A stretch of 64,000 nt of DNA from Roseovarius sp. Pro17. Lineage in GTDB: Bacteria; Pseudomonadota; Alphaproteobacteria; Rhodobacterales; Rhodobacteraceae. Each line of letters begins with the position of its first letter. Position 1 is the first letter of the stretch. The notes under the pieces are model-generated. The model did no database searches and was not told the origin of the DNA. It was given only the letters and a program-made list of their open reading frames with translations. Both the position numbers and the translations under genes were made by a program. Shown piece by piece: positions 9,056-18,132 of this stretch. The stretch covers positions 1,922,001 through 1,986,000 of the forward strand of contig NZ_CP141179.1 in NCBI RefSeq assembly GCF_035599575.1, in the 5' to 3' direction.

Positions 9056-9358
9056 ATGTCCACCATGATGAAAACAGTCGCGATCGCAGGCGCATTCACG
9101 GCGGCCCTCGCCGCCCATACCACCACAGCCTCCGCCGCAGAGCAGGAGAAATGCTTTGGCGTCTCCCTCGCGGGCGAGAATGATTGCAAGGCTGGTGCGG
9201 GCACCACATGCGCGGGCACGTCGACCGTCGACTATCAGGGCAACGCCTGGTCGCTGGTCGACGAGGGAACGTGCGCCGAGATGGAGCTGCCGGCCATGGA
9301 TGATGGCACTGCACGCAACGGCTCGCTGGAAGAGTTGTCGCGCGACCTGCCTGCATAA
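9056..9358 (+). CDS. bufA: Bufferin-type RiPP precursor (DUF2282, BufA-like)
   Basis: A 100-residue secreted precursor. An N-terminal signal peptide (to about residue 28, TTASAAE) is followed by the DUF2282 core with four Cys at 33, 44, 52 and 73 in [19 protein letters not shown] and GTC, the hallmark spacing of bufferins. In characterised bufferins the MNIO enzyme converts some core Cys to thiooxazoles to give a copper-binding peptide. The mature peptide ends with an acidic tail containing [17 protein letters not shown] precedes the ATG. Followed by bufB, bufC and doxX homologues on the same strand. The symbol is by family, not by experiment. Confidence 0.88.
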   Translation: MSTMMKTVAIAGAFTAALAAHTTTASAAEQEKCFGVSLAGENDCKAGAGTTCAGTSTVDYQGNAWSLVDEGTCAEMELPAMDDGTARNGSLEELSRDLPA

Positions 9359-9441
9359 ACTAGACTAATCGAGGGCGCGTGCGGGCAATGTCCCTTGGCC
9401 TGCACACGCCTTTGAGCACTCTACGGCACAGGAGGATCGCC

Positions 9442-10311
9442 ATGCTGGACGATACCAAACGCCATTCCGCCATGCCCGGCGCTCTGCCTTGCGGCGTCGG
9501 CGTTGGCTACAAGGCGCAGCACTACAGCGATCTGATCGCAGACGCCGCGCCGGTCGAATGGCTGGAAATCCACGCCGAGAATTACATGGGCGATGGCGGC
9601 CGCCCGCTGGCACAACTGCGCGCATTGTCCGAGCGGTTTGCAATATCGGTCCACGGCGTCGGCCTGAGTATCGGGGGCGAAGGGCGGCTGGATTCCGATC
9701 ACCTCGCCCGGCTAAAGCACCTCGTCGGCTGGCTGAACCCTGCCAGCTTTTCCGAGCATTTGGCATGGTCTACCCATGACGGCGCCTATCTAAACGACCT
9801 TCTGCCCCTGCCCTACACCGCAGCCACGCTGACCCGCGTGGCCGATCACATCGACGCGTTGCAAGAGGCAATCGCGCGTCCCATGCTGCTGGAAAACCCG
9901 TCAAGCTACCTCGCCTTCGACGAGAGCGAGATGAGCGAGACTGAATTTCTGGCCGAAGTCGCAACCCGCACTGGTTGCGGGCTGCTGCTGGACGTCAACA
10001 ACGTTTTTATTTCGGCCCATAATCTGGGGCTGGACGCGCGCGCCTATATCGACGCATTCCCAGTGGATCGGGTAGGTGAGTTGCATCTGGGCGGCCATGA
10101 CGAGGATGCTGGCACGCATGGCGCGCCCCTGTTGATTGACAGCCACGGGTGCGAGGTAGCCGATCCGGTCTGGACGCTGCTGGATCACACGCTGACGCGG
10201 TCTGGCCCACGCCCCCTGCTGATCGAATGGGACGCTGATGTGCCGGACTGGCCCGTTTTGCAGGCCGAAGCCAGGCGCGCCGCCGCCGCACTGGCCCGCG
10301 TGCCCGCATGA
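9442..10311 (+). CDS. bufB: MNIO (DUF692) bufferin-modifying enzyme
   Basis: 289 residues from the ATG at 9442, which has a perfect AGGAGG site; the frame is open further upstream. A TIM-barrel multinuclear non-haem iron oxygenase: metal-ligand motifs are visible as EIHAENY, SVHGVGLS, SEHLAWS, LLLDVNNV, ELHLGGH and LIEWD. In this family the iron centre oxidises precursor Cys residues. It follows the DUF2282 precursor by 83 bases and overlaps bufC by ATGA. Confidence 0.9.
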   Translation: MLDDTKRHSAMPGALPCGVGVGYKAQHYSDLIADAAPVEWLEIHAENYMGDGGRPLAQLRALSERFAISVHGVGLSIGGEGRLDSDHLARLKHLVGWLNPASFSEHLAWSTHDGAYLNDLLPLPYTAATLTRVADHIDALQEAIARPMLLENPSSYLAFDESEMSETEFLAEVATRTGCGLLLDVNNVFISAHNLGLDARAYIDAFPVDRVGELHLGGHDEDAGTHGAPLLIDSHGCEVADPVWTLLDHTLTRSGPRPLLIEWDADVPDWPVLQAEARRAAAALARVPA

Positions 10312-11069
10312 GCGCGTCACAGGCAGCTTTCCGCGCCGCACTACTGGATGCGGATGCGCCTGTGCCCGCAGGCCTCGGCGACGGGCGCGGCGGGCCTGCC
10401 GGGCGCCGTTTTGACGTCTATCGCAACAATGTGGTCTCCAGCCTGATCGACGCGCTCGAAGTCGGCTTTCCAGCCGTGCAAAAGCTGATCGGCGCAAAGA
10501 ATTTTCGCGCGGTCATGGGCGTGTTCCTGCGCCAGAACCCGCCAAAGGTGCCGATGATTGCCCAGTATGGCGCCGCCCTGCCCGCATTTCTCGCCGATTT
10601 TCCGCCGCTTGCGCATCTGGGCTATCTGCCTGACGTCGCCCGACTGGAGCAGGCTTTGCGCGAATCTTACCACGCGGGCGATTGTACGCCGCTTGATTCT
10701 GTAATTCTGCAAGAGGTGGCGCCGGATGCCCTGCTAACGTCGCGCATCACGCTGGCCCCTTCGCTGCGCATCCTGCGATCGCGCTGGCCAGTGCACGATA
10801 TCTGGGCCTACAACATGCAACAGGGCGCGCCAAAACCGACCGCCACGCCGCAAGACGTCATCGTCACGCGCCCCGGCTTTGATCCGCAAATGTCCGTCCC
10901 CGGCCCCGGTGGCGCCGTTTTCACCGCTAATCTGTCGGCGGGCACCACAATCGGCGAGGCGCATGATGCCGCCGTCGAGGGCGCACCCGAATTCGACCTA
11001 TCGGCCATCTTGGGTATCCTCATCATGGGCCAAGCCATGCACAGACTCATCCCCGGAGACGCCTCATGA
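10308..11069 (+). CDS. bufC: DUF2063 partner protein of the MNIO enzyme (BufC-like)
   Basis: A 253-residue protein with the DUF2063 N-terminal domain (VYRNNVVSSLIDALEVGFPAVQKLIG, then the LARLEQ-like segment PDVARLEQALRESYHAGD) and a diverged C-terminal half. In bufferin and related MNIO systems this protein presents the precursor to the MNIO enzyme as a RiPP recognition-element-like partner. The start ATG overlaps the bufB stop (ATGA) and its own stop overlaps the doxX start, so the three are translationally coupled. Confidence 0.85.
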   Translation: MSASQAAFRAALLDADAPVPAGLGDGRGGPAGRRFDVYRNNVVSSLIDALEVGFPAVQKLIGAKNFRAVMGVFLRQNPPKVPMIAQYGAALPAFLADFPPLAHLGYLPDVARLEQALRESYHAGDCTPLDSVILQEVAPDALLTSRITLAPSLRILRSRWPVHDIWAYNMQQGAPKPTATPQDVIVTRPGFDPQMSVPGPGGAVFTANLSAGTTIGEAHDAAVEGAPEFDLSAILGILIMGQAMHRLIPGDAS

Positions 11070-11629
11070 ACACCCTGATTGCGCGCTATAATACGCTGAC
11101 CTCGACGCTGGAGCGCGCAGACGGCCTGCTAAGCCTGCTGGCACGCATCCTCTTTGCCGCGATCCTCATGGTCTATTTCTGGGTGTCGGGTCTGACCAAG
11201 CTGGGCGATGGCATATTGGGCCTGTTTCAGCCCGCCATGGGTGCCTATGCACAGATATTCCCCAAGGCGATGGAAACGGCGGGCTACGACGTCAGCCAGT
11301 TGAACATATTGCATACCCTCGTCGTTCTGGCAGGCACCTGGGCCGAATTCATTTTGCCCGCGCTGATCGTATTCGGCCTCGCCACGCGGCTTGCGGCGCT
11401 GGGGATGATCGGCTTCATCACCGTGCAATCATTGACCGATATGTTCGGCCATGGCCTGCTGGCCGATCCGGGCGCCGTTGGTGCGTGGTTCGACAAGGTG
11501 CCGGATGCGATAATCATGGATCAACGCGCCCTCTGGATTTTTCCACTGATCGTGCTGGTCATCAAAGGCGCAGGCCCTCTGTCGCTGGATCGGCTGGCCG
11601 AACACCGTCTGGCTCACAGTTCGCTGTGA
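11066..11629 (+). CDS. DoxX family membrane protein of the bufferin operon
   Basis: A 187-residue integral membrane protein with four hydrophobic segments and the DoxX pattern (ILMVYFWVSGLTKL near residue 31, GTWAEFILPALIVFGLATRLAAL in the middle). DoxX proteins commonly close DUF2282/DUF692/DUF2063 operons; a redox or export role is suspected but not established. The ATG overlaps the bufC stop. It converges on the ArsC-like gene with only 12 bases between them. Confidence 0.85.
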   Translation: MNTLIARYNTLTSTLERADGLLSLLARILFAAILMVYFWVSGLTKLGDGILGLFQPAMGAYAQIFPKAMETAGYDVSQLNILHTLVVLAGTWAEFILPALIVFGLATRLAALGMIGFITVQSLTDMFGHGLLADPGAVGAWFDKVPDAIIMDQRALWIFPLIVLVIKGAGPLSLDRLAEHRLAHSSL

Positions 11630-11641
11630 TCGGGGCCCGCC

Positions 11642-11953
11642 TCAGCCCAGCGCCGCCTGCACATCGGCCCCCCAACCCAGATAGAGCGTACCGCCCGCAT
11701 CAATCAACGGGCGCTTCATCAGCGCGGGATGGCGGCGGATCAGATCCAGCGGATCTCCCTGCCGCTCAGCCTCGGGCAGGTTGCGCCATGTGGTCGAGCG
11801 TGTGTTGAGCAGCGCCGCGCCGAATCTGTCCTGCGCCTGCGTCAGCACCGCATCCGGCACGGGCTGCGCGCGCACGTCGATCAGTTCGGCCTCGGGCAGT
11901 GCCTTGACCGCCTTGCGGCAGGTATCGCAATTTTTCAGCCCGTAAACCTTCAT
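11642..11953 (-). CDS. ArsC/Spx-family thioredoxin-fold protein
   Basis: A 103-residue protein of the ArsC/Spx/YffB group: start MKVYGLKNCDTC with the conserved Cys pair of a thioredoxin-like fold, NTRSTTWR in the middle and the KRPLID motif near the C-terminus. It could be a YffB-type glutathione-dependent reductase rather than a true arsenate reductase. The Arg in the expected RP-x-I/V motif is present (KRPLI). Single gene, convergent with the bufferin operon; no arsenic genes nearby. Confidence 0.75.
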   Translation of the reverse strand: MKVYGLKNCDTCRKAVKALPEAELIDVRAQPVPDAVLTQAQDRFGAALLNTRSTTWRNLPEAERQGDPLDLIRRHPALMKRPLIDAGGTLYLGWGADVQAALG

Positions 11954-12178
11954 CTACTCAATCCTTTCGGTTCTGATGCCGATGGTGATACTCGGCCAAT
12001 CAGCGCCGGTTTACCGTCCTATCCCGTCTGGTTCACGCTCTTTTGCTTGATTTTTAAAAATGTCGTGCAAAGATTGTTGCCGCAGCGAGGGCAAAGTGCC
12101 TGCATCCGTGCGCGCACCCCACCCAAGGCTGAATGACCCGGCAGTCGTCGGGGAAAGTAGACTAGAAGGAGAAGCGGC

Positions 12179-12385
12179 ATGCCGACAGGCACCGTGAAAT
12201 GGTTCAATACCACCAAAGGATACGGCTTTATCGCACCCGATGGAGGCGGCAAGGACGTGTTCGTGCATATCTCGGCTGTCGAACGCTCGGGGTTGACCGG
12301 GTTGGTGGATGATCAAAAAGTCAGCTTTGAAATGGAGGAAGGGCGCGACGGCCGCGAGATGGCGGCCGATATCGCACCGCTCTGA
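12179..12385 (+). CDS. Cold-shock domain protein
   Basis: A 68-residue single cold-shock domain (OB fold) that binds single-stranded RNA/DNA. RNP1 is KGYGFI and RNP2 VFVHI; the start MPTGTVKWFNTTKGYGF is that of the CspA family. AGAAGGAG precedes the ATG. About 225 bases separate it from the ArsC-like gene, enough for the long 5' leader typical of csp genes, although I cannot define a leader structure. Confidence 0.92.
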   Translation: MPTGTVKWFNTTKGYGFIAPDGGGKDVFVHISAVERSGLTGLVDDQKVSFEMEEGRDGREMAADIAPL

Positions 12386-12523
12386 GCACTGCGGCAATGT
12401 AGATGGGCGACCTCTGGCACAGCCCGCGGCGTCTTCAACCCGAAAACGCTGCCTGATCTCTAGTGTCGCGCGCCGAACGCGGCCGGTCGAGGCGACCCCG
12501 AATCGGGGCCACCTCAGGATGCA

Positions 12524-13069
12524 TCACTCGCTTTGCGCCGCGCCGTCGTCCATCTGGTGGCCGTCCTCATGATCCATGTCATGATCCATATCATGCGTCA
12601 TCGCCTCGCCCGGCAACCGCTCCAGATCGACGGTCACGTCGATCGTCACGTTGCCCGCTTTTTCAAAGCTGAGGGTGACAGGCACCGTATCGCCCTGCGC
12701 TAGGGGCGCGGTCAGGCCCATGAACATCACATGCTTGCCGCCCCGCTCAAGGCTGAGCGTGCTATCCGCCGGCAACTCAAAGCCGTCCTCAACATGCATC
12801 ATCTGCATCACGCCGTCGCTGCTTTCGACATGGGTGTGCAATTGGACCAGATCGGCAGCGGGTGACGCCGCGCCAGTCAGGCGGTCGGCCTCGCCGTGGT
12901 TGACGATCTGCATAAAGGCCGCGCCGGTCTTGGCTGTCGGCGACGCGCTGCGCGCATAGGCATCGTCGACCATGATATCAGCAGCGAAGGCGGGTGTGGC
13001 GAGGATCGGCATGGCAAGGGCAAGGGCGATGCCCGCAGTAGCGGCGAAAGTGCGAAATGTGAAAGACAT
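12524..13069 (-). CDS. Periplasmic copper chaperone PCu(A)C with metal-rich tail
   Basis: 181 residues when started at 13069, where AGAAGGAGAG precedes the ATG; upstream codons in frame are unlikely to be used. A signal peptide runs to about ATPAFA. The PCu(A)C domain has copper-ligand motifs LHTHVESSDGVMQMMHV and KHVMFMGL. The C-terminus is an Asp/His/Met repeat (MTHDMDHDMDHEDGHQMDD), a second likely copper site. PCu(A)C proteins deliver Cu(I) to the cytochrome oxidase CuA centre with Sco. About 1 kb from the bufferin operon. Confidence 0.88.
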   Translation of the reverse strand: MSFTFRTFAATAGIALALAMPILATPAFAADIMVDDAYARSASPTAKTGAAFMQIVNHGEADRLTGAASPAADLVQLHTHVESSDGVMQMMHVEDGFELPADSTLSLERGGKHVMFMGLTAPLAQGDTVPVTLSFEKAGNVTIDVTVDLERLPGEAMTHDMDHDMDHEDGHQMDDGAAQSE

Positions 13070-13182
13070 GATCTCTCCTTCTCGTGTTTGTATGAGTTGA
13101 AGGTCAGATAATGCGCGGCGCGACGCGATGCCAGAGGAAAGGCCGATTCGTCGAAACGTGTGCAATCCTACGAAACGCAAAC

Positions 13183-13206
13183 GGCCCCACCACTAAAGGC
13201 AGGGCC
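13183..13206 (-). terminator. Probable terminator of rpmB
   Basis: On the minus strand a nine-base stem GGCCCTGCC / GGTGGGGCC (two G-U pairs) with a six-base loop, followed by GTTTGCGTTTCG. It lies 32 bases after the rpmB stop. The tract after the stem is only moderately T-rich. Confidence 0.55.
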
Positions 13207-13237
13207 ATTCAGAAAATTCGTCGAATCAAGGCCGTGT

Positions 13238-13528
13238 TCAGGCCGAAGCGGCCAGTGCTTTGGCGATCTCTTTTTTGACCTTCAGTGCGGAGGGCGACAG
13301 TTCGACATCCTTCGCCTTGGCCATGAATGCGTCCAGACCACCACGATGATCGACACTGCGCAGCGCATGGGCCGAAATCCGCAGCTTGATGCCGCGGCTC
13401 AGCGCCTCTGATTGCAGCGTGACATCGTTCAGGTTCGGCAGAAACCGGCGCTTGGTCTTGTTGTTGGCATGGCTGTTGTTGTTACCAGCCATCGGGCCTT
13501 TTCCGGTTAATTCGCAGCGGCGCGCCAT
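13238..13528 (-). CDS. rpmB: 50S ribosomal protein L28
   Basis: 96 residues from the ATG at 13528 (GAGGATG upstream), starting [29 protein letters not shown], the conserved L28 signature; the frame is open further upstream but those residues do not belong to the family. The C-terminal [22 protein letters not shown] is the alphaproteobacterial form. Single-gene unit, with 236 bases between its start and the end of meaB that would hold its promoter. Confidence 0.97.
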   Translation of the reverse strand: MARRCELTGKGPMAGNNNSHANNKTKRRFLPNLNDVTLQSEALSRGIKLRISAHALRSVDHRGGLDAFMAKAKDVELSPSALKVKKEIAKALAASA

Positions 13529-13764
13529 GGTGTCATCCTCGTCTAGCAGGTGAAGGCCAGTCGGCCCTGTTCCAATTGGTCTAAAGATTACAGAGCGCGC
13601 GCCATAGGCCACGTCTCAAATTCTGTTGGCGGTGGATAGGCGGAATCGCCCGGGCCGTCAAGAGGCACACCATGGAATAGAGCCCACCCGCCAAAAGAGA
13701 TTCGATGCCATCGGCGAGGGCATTTCCAGAGAGCAGCCGCATCGCGCTGGAGGGGCAGCGCGAT

Positions 13765-14784
13765 TCACTCTCCCGGACGGTCCAGTGCACCATTGCGCGC
13801 GCCGATCCGGTCTAGCACGGCACGCGCCGCGATGGCGGGCGTCGTGCGCCCCTCGGCGACCTCAATGCCCAGTTCGCGCATCGCCGCGCGGGCGTCAGCG
13901 GTGGCCAGTTGCGCCAGCAGCCCTTGGCGCACTTCCTCTTCGAACCAATAGCGTGCCTGCCCCGCGCGGCGCGCATCCCAATGGCCATTCTCTCGCCGCC
14001 ATTCGATCAACGTCTGCATCTCGTCCCAAGCATCGCTCAGCCCCCCCATTTCGAGGGCCGAGACCATCATCGCCTTGGGGAATCCCTCCGGATCCTGCGG
14101 GCGTTTGCGCAACAAGCGCAAGGCACCAGAATAGTCGGCGCAGGTGCGGCGTGCCGCCGTTTTCAGATCACCATCGGCCTTGTTGATCAGGATGATATCT
14201 GCGATTTCCATGATGCCACGCTTGACGCCCTGCAACTCGTCGCCGCCGGCAGGTGCTAGCAGCAGGACGAATATATCGGCCATTTCGGCCACTACTGTTT
14301 CGGACTGGCCCACCCCCACCGTCTCGATCAGCACCACGTCAAAGCCCGCTGCCTCGCACAGCGCCACTGCCTCGCGCGAGCGGCGTCCGACGCCGCCTAG
14401 ATGCGTCTGGCTGGGCGACGGGCGGATAAAGGCGTTTGGATCACGGCTGAGCAGGTCCATCCGCGTCTTGTCACCCAAGATCGAGCCGCCCGAGCGCGCT
14501 GAACTGGGATCGACAGCAAGGACCGCCACACGCAGCCCCTGTGCGGTCAGCATCCCGCCGAATCCCTCGATAAAAGTCGATTTGCCCACCCCCGGCGTGC
14601 CCGAGAGGCCGATGCGCAGCGCCTGCCGTGCCACGCCACCCTCGCCCTTGAGCGCCTCGATCAATTGCGCCGCCGCCTCGCGGTGATCGGGCCGCGAGCT
14701 TTCGACCAGAGTGATCGCGCGCGACAGGGCGCGCCGATCCCCTTTGACAATCCCGCGCTCAAGCTGTGCAATGTCGATGGTCAT
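13765..14784 (-). CDS. meaB: MeaB/ArgK-type GTPase, methylmalonyl-CoA mutase chaperone
   Basis: 339 residues from the ATG at 14784 (MTIDIAQLERGIVKGDRRAL). A G3E-family P-loop GTPase: Walker A GTPGVGKST, AVDPSSARSGGSILGDKTRM, LIETVGVGQSE (switch region) and NKADGD for guanine recognition. MeaB protects and reloads B12-dependent methylmalonyl-CoA mutase in propionyl-CoA or ethylmalonyl-CoA metabolism. The mutase itself is not in the window, but methylmalonyl-CoA epimerase is, at 31046-31450. Divergent from the DUF3108 gene. Confidence 0.93.
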   Translation of the reverse strand: MTIDIAQLERGIVKGDRRALSRAITLVESSRPDHREAAAQLIEALKGEGGVARQALRIGLSGTPGVGKSTFIEGFGGMLTAQGLRVAVLAVDPSSARSGGSILGDKTRMDLLSRDPNAFIRPSPSQTHLGGVGRRSREAVALCEAAGFDVVLIETVGVGQSETVVAEMADIFVLLLAPAGGDELQGVKRGIMEIADIILINKADGDLKTAARRTCADYSGALRLLRKRPQDPEGFPKAMMVSALEMGGLSDAWDEMQTLIEWRRENGHWDARRAGQARYWFEEEVRQGLLAQLATADARAAMRELGIEVAEGRTTPAIAARAVLDRIGARNGALDRPGE

Positions 14785-14884
14785 GGTCGCCCTCGTCCTT
14801 TCGCCCGTCTGCATGTCTTCATGCCGCGCCGCGCCGGGGCTTGTCCAGTGCGGCCACGACATTCGCATTACCGGAGACTTAGCA

Positions 14885-15616
14885 ATGCGCATTGCCGCCC
14901 CGACCGCCCTGGCCCTAAGCCTGACCACGGCCCTCGCCTTCATCGCCGGCGCGGCACCCGCGCAGGAAGCGCGCGCGGTATACGACGTGCGACTGCTGGG
15001 CCTGCCTGTGGGCAAGATGCAGCTGGCAGCGCGCGAGGACGGCGACGCCTATGCCGTCACGTCGGCCTTTGCCACTACCGGCGTCGGGCGAATCGTCGAC
15101 GCCGGTTTTCGCCTTAGCGCGAAGGGACGCTCCGCAAAGGGCCACCTCGCCCCGAGCGCCTATGATGAACAGATCGACACCGGCAGCCGCCGCTCGACCG
15201 CGCAACTGCGTTATAAGGACGGCACCCCACGCATCACCGGCGGCAGCGTCGCCGCCGAAGTGGCCAACGATGCGGATGCTCTGGACCCGGCGGCCCAGAC
15301 GGGCACGGTTGATCCGCTGACCGGGCTTTATGGCGTGATGCGGGACCGCCCCGGCGAGGGGCTCTGCCGCTACAGCGTGGTCATCTTTGACGGGCAGCGG
15401 CGCGCCTCACTCGCCATGACGGCGCGCCGTGAGGCGGACGGGCGCGTCACCTGCATAGGCGTCTACACGCGCCTCGCCGGGTTCTCAGCGTCCGAGATGA
15501 AGCGCCAGACCGTCTATCCCTTTTCAGTCACCTACGCGCCTCAAGGCGCGCTGATGCAGGCGCAGGCGCTATCGGTCCGCTCCAGCTATGGCACCGCCGA
15601 GATGATACGCGAATAA
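14885..15616 (+). CDS. DUF3108 periplasmic protein
   Basis: 243 residues from the ATG at 14885, with a clear signal peptide (MRIAAPTALALSLTTALAFI, cleavage near APAQE). The mature part begins ARAVYDVRLLGLPVGKMQL, the beta-rich start of DUF3108, a family of exported proteins of unknown role. The frame is open further upstream but lacks a signal sequence there. Its TAA is followed immediately by the GTG of hrpB, so the two are one transcript. Confidence 0.8.
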   Translation: MRIAAPTALALSLTTALAFIAGAAPAQEARAVYDVRLLGLPVGKMQLAAREDGDAYAVTSAFATTGVGRIVDAGFRLSAKGRSAKGHLAPSAYDEQIDTGSRRSTAQLRYKDGTPRITGGSVAAEVANDADALDPAAQTGTVDPLTGLYGVMRDRPGEGLCRYSVVIFDGQRRASLAMTARREADGRVTCIGVYTRLAGFSASEMKRQTVYPFSVTYAPQGALMQAQALSVRSSYGTAEMIRE

Positions 15617-18058
15617 GTGCCCCCCGATTTGCCCATCAACGAGGCCCTGCCGCGCCTTCTGGACGCAATGCGCACCCATGGCCGCGCCGTATTGCAGGCC
15701 CCGCCCGGCGCGGGCAAAACGACTTGCGTGCCGCTGGCGCTACTCGAGGCCGGGCTGACTACCGGTCGGATCGTCATGCTGGAGCCACGTCGTCTGGCCG
15801 CGCGCGCCGCAGCCGAGCGGATGGCACAAACGCTGGGCGAAAAGGTGGGCGAGACTGTCGGATACCGCGTGCGCGGCGAAGCGTGCGTGTCGAATGCCAC
15901 CCGGATCGAGGTGGTCACGACCGGCATTCTAACCCGCCGTATCCAGTCGGACCCTGAGTTGCGCGGCATCGGTACCGTGATCTTTGATGAGTTTCACGAG
16001 CGTAGCCTTGATGGCGATCTGGGCCTCGCGCTTTGCCTCGAAATTGCAGGCGCGCTACGCCCTGATCTGCATCTGTTGGTCATGTCCGCCACATTGGATG
16101 CCGCGCCCGTCGCTGCGCTGATGGACAATGCACCGCTGATCACCTCCGAAGGGCGCGCCTTTCCGGTGGAAACGCGCTGGCTGGATCGCCCCCTACCCAA
16201 GGCCCAGCGATTCGAGGCGGCACTGGCGGATCTGACCTGCGAGGCGCTTGGCGAGACGACCGGCGGCGTGCTGGTCTTCCTCCCCGGCGAGGGCGAAATC
16301 CGGCGGGTTGAGGCGTTGCTGGCCCCCCGCGTACCGGCAGATTGCACAATCCGGCCCCTCTTCGGCGCAATGGATTTTACCGCCCAGCGCGCCGCCATCG
16401 CCCCGTCCAAAGACGGACGCAAGATCGTGCTGGCCACTTCCATCGCCGAGACGTCCCTGACGATCGAGGATATTCGCGTCGTCATCGACGGCGGCCGCGC
16501 CCGGCGCGCACGCTTTGATCCCGGCTCGGGCATGGCGCGCCTCGTGACCGAGCCTGTCTCACGCGCCGAGGCGACCCAGCGGCAGGGTCGCGCAGGCCGC
16601 GTCGCACCCGGCACCTGCTATCGCCTCTGGACGCGTGGCGAAGAAGGCGCGCTGCCCGCCTTCCCCCCGGCGGAAATCGAGGCTGCGGACCTCGCCCCGC
16701 TGGCGCTGGAACTGGCCCTCTGGGGCGCAACCCCCGATCAGATGCCGCTGCTCACTCAGCCAAATACGGGCAGCTACGGCGAGGCGCAGGCGCTGCTGGC
16801 AATGCTCGGCGCGCTGGACAACGCCGGGCATATCACCGCGCATGGCCGCGCCCTCGCCGCGCTACCGCTGCATCCGCGCCTCGCGCATATGCTGGCTCTG
16901 GCCGGACCGGACGCTGCCCCCCTCGCCGCGCTTTTGTCCGAGCGTGATCCGCTGCCGCGCGCCGCCCCCGTCGATCTGACTCTGCGGCTCAAGGTGATCC
17001 GTCAGCCCAAGGGCCAGCACCCCTACCCGCCCAGCCGCGCCGTCCTGCAACGCATCCTGCAAGAGGCGCGTCGCCTGCGCAATGCAGCGAAGGGGGGCAA
17101 GAGTGGCACCTTTTCAGATGCCGAAATGGCCGCCCTCGCCTATCCCGACCGCATCGGCCTGCGCCGCCCCGGCGACGCGCCGCGCTACCTGCTGTCGGGG
17201 GGCAAGGGCGCGATTCTTGACGCCGCCGACACGCTGGCAGGCCAGCGCCTGATTGTGGTGACCGATACCGATGGCAACCCGCGCGAGGCGCGCATCAGGC
17301 AGGCCATCGCCCTGCCTGATGCAGGGCTGCGCAGTCTCTACGCAGACCAGATCGCATGGCACGATACCTGCGCATGGTCGCGCCGCGAGGGGCGCGTTCT
17401 GGCCCGCCAGCAGGAGCAATTTGGCGCTCTGGTGCTGGAGGACCGCCAATGGAAAGATGCGCCCAACGCTGAAATCGCGCGTGCCATGCTGGACGGTGTA
17501 CGCGAAATCGGCCTGATCTGGAGCGATGCCGCCCGCCGCTTTGCCGCACGCGTGGCATTGGGGCGCGAGGACGGCATGGATCTGCCTGACCTGTCGGAAT
17601 CCTCTCTCATTGAGCGGCTGGAGGAATGGCTTCTCCCGTTCCTAGGCGGCGTGAAATCCGCGCAGGAATGGCGCCGCTTTGACATGCTGGAGGCCCTGCG
17701 CGCCCAGCTGGACTGGAATGCGATGCAAGCGCTGGACACACTGGCCCCGCCGCATTTCACCACCCCGCTTGGCCGACGCATCCCGATCGACTATGGCACC
17801 AATCCGCCCGAAATCCAGCTGCGCCTGCAAGAGATGTTTGGTCAGACCACCCACCCCATGGTCGGGCGCACCCCCCTGCGCGTCACCTTGCTATCGCCAG
17901 CAGGCAGACCTGTTCAGACGACGCTCGACATACCCGGCTTCTGGGCCAGTTCCTACGCTGATGTGCGGCGCGACATGCGCGGCCGTTACCCGCGCCACCC
18001 TTGGCCCGAAGACCCCAGCCAAGCCGACCCCACACTACGCACCAAACCGCGCAAGTAA
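15617..18058 (+). CDS. hrpB: ATP-dependent RNA helicase HrpB
   Basis: An 813-residue DExH-box helicase. The GTG start at 15617 directly abuts the preceding stop and gives the expected N-terminus before QAPPGAGKTT (motif I). Motif II is DEFHER, motif III SATLDAAP, and motif VI QRQGRAGR; helicase-associated and HrpB C-terminal domains follow (IPIDYGTNPPEIQLRLQEMFG). Length matches HrpB (about 800-830). Cytoplasmic; precise substrate not known. Convergent with gnd. Confidence 0.95.
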   Translation: MPPDLPINEALPRLLDAMRTHGRAVLQAPPGAGKTTCVPLALLEAGLTTGRIVMLEPRRLAARAAAERMAQTLGEKVGETVGYRVRGEACVSNATRIEVVTTGILTRRIQSDPELRGIGTVIFDEFHERSLDGDLGLALCLEIAGALRPDLHLLVMSATLDAAPVAALMDNAPLITSEGRAFPVETRWLDRPLPKAQRFEAALADLTCEALGETTGGVLVFLPGEGEIRRVEALLAPRVPADCTIRPLFGAMDFTAQRAAIAPSKDGRKIVLATSIAETSLTIEDIRVVIDGGRARRARFDPGSGMARLVTEPVSRAEATQRQGRAGRVAPGTCYRLWTRGEEGALPAFPPAEIEAADLAPLALELALWGATPDQMPLLTQPNTGSYGEAQALLAMLGALDNAGHITAHGRALAALPLHPRLAHMLALAGPDAAPLAALLSERDPLPRAAPVDLTLRLKVIRQPKGQHPYPPSRAVLQRILQEARRLRNAAKGGKSGTFSDAEMAALAYPDRIGLRRPGDAPRYLLSGGKGAILDAADTLAGQRLIVVTDTDGNPREARIRQAIALPDAGLRSLYADQIAWHDTCAWSRREGRVLARQQEQFGALVLEDRQWKDAPNAEIARAMLDGVREIGLIWSDAARRFAARVALGREDGMDLPDLSESSLIERLEEWLLPFLGGVKSAQEWRRFDMLEALRAQLDWNAMQALDTLAPPHFTTPLGRRIPIDYGTNPPEIQLRLQEMFGQTTHPMVGRTPLRVTLLSPAGRPVQTTLDIPGFWASSYADVRRDMRGRYPRHPWPEDPSQADPTLRTKPRK

Positions 18059-18132
18059 CGTGGACCCGCACTTTCATTGTTCTTCAAATACTCAAAATCT
18101 GAAACGAGATACTGGGTGCTACGGCAGCAGGA

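Noticed and set aside
12480..12515. CCCCGAATCGGGG hairpin after the PCu(A)C gene considered as a terminator
   Set aside because: The loop is a single base in a perfect palindrome and no T-tract follows in either direction; not strong enough to list as a feature.
13581..13793. 70-codon minus-strand frame between meaB and rpmB
   Set aside because: Overlaps the meaB 3' end in another frame, lacks a ribosome site and looks non-coding; the gap more likely holds the rpmB promoter.
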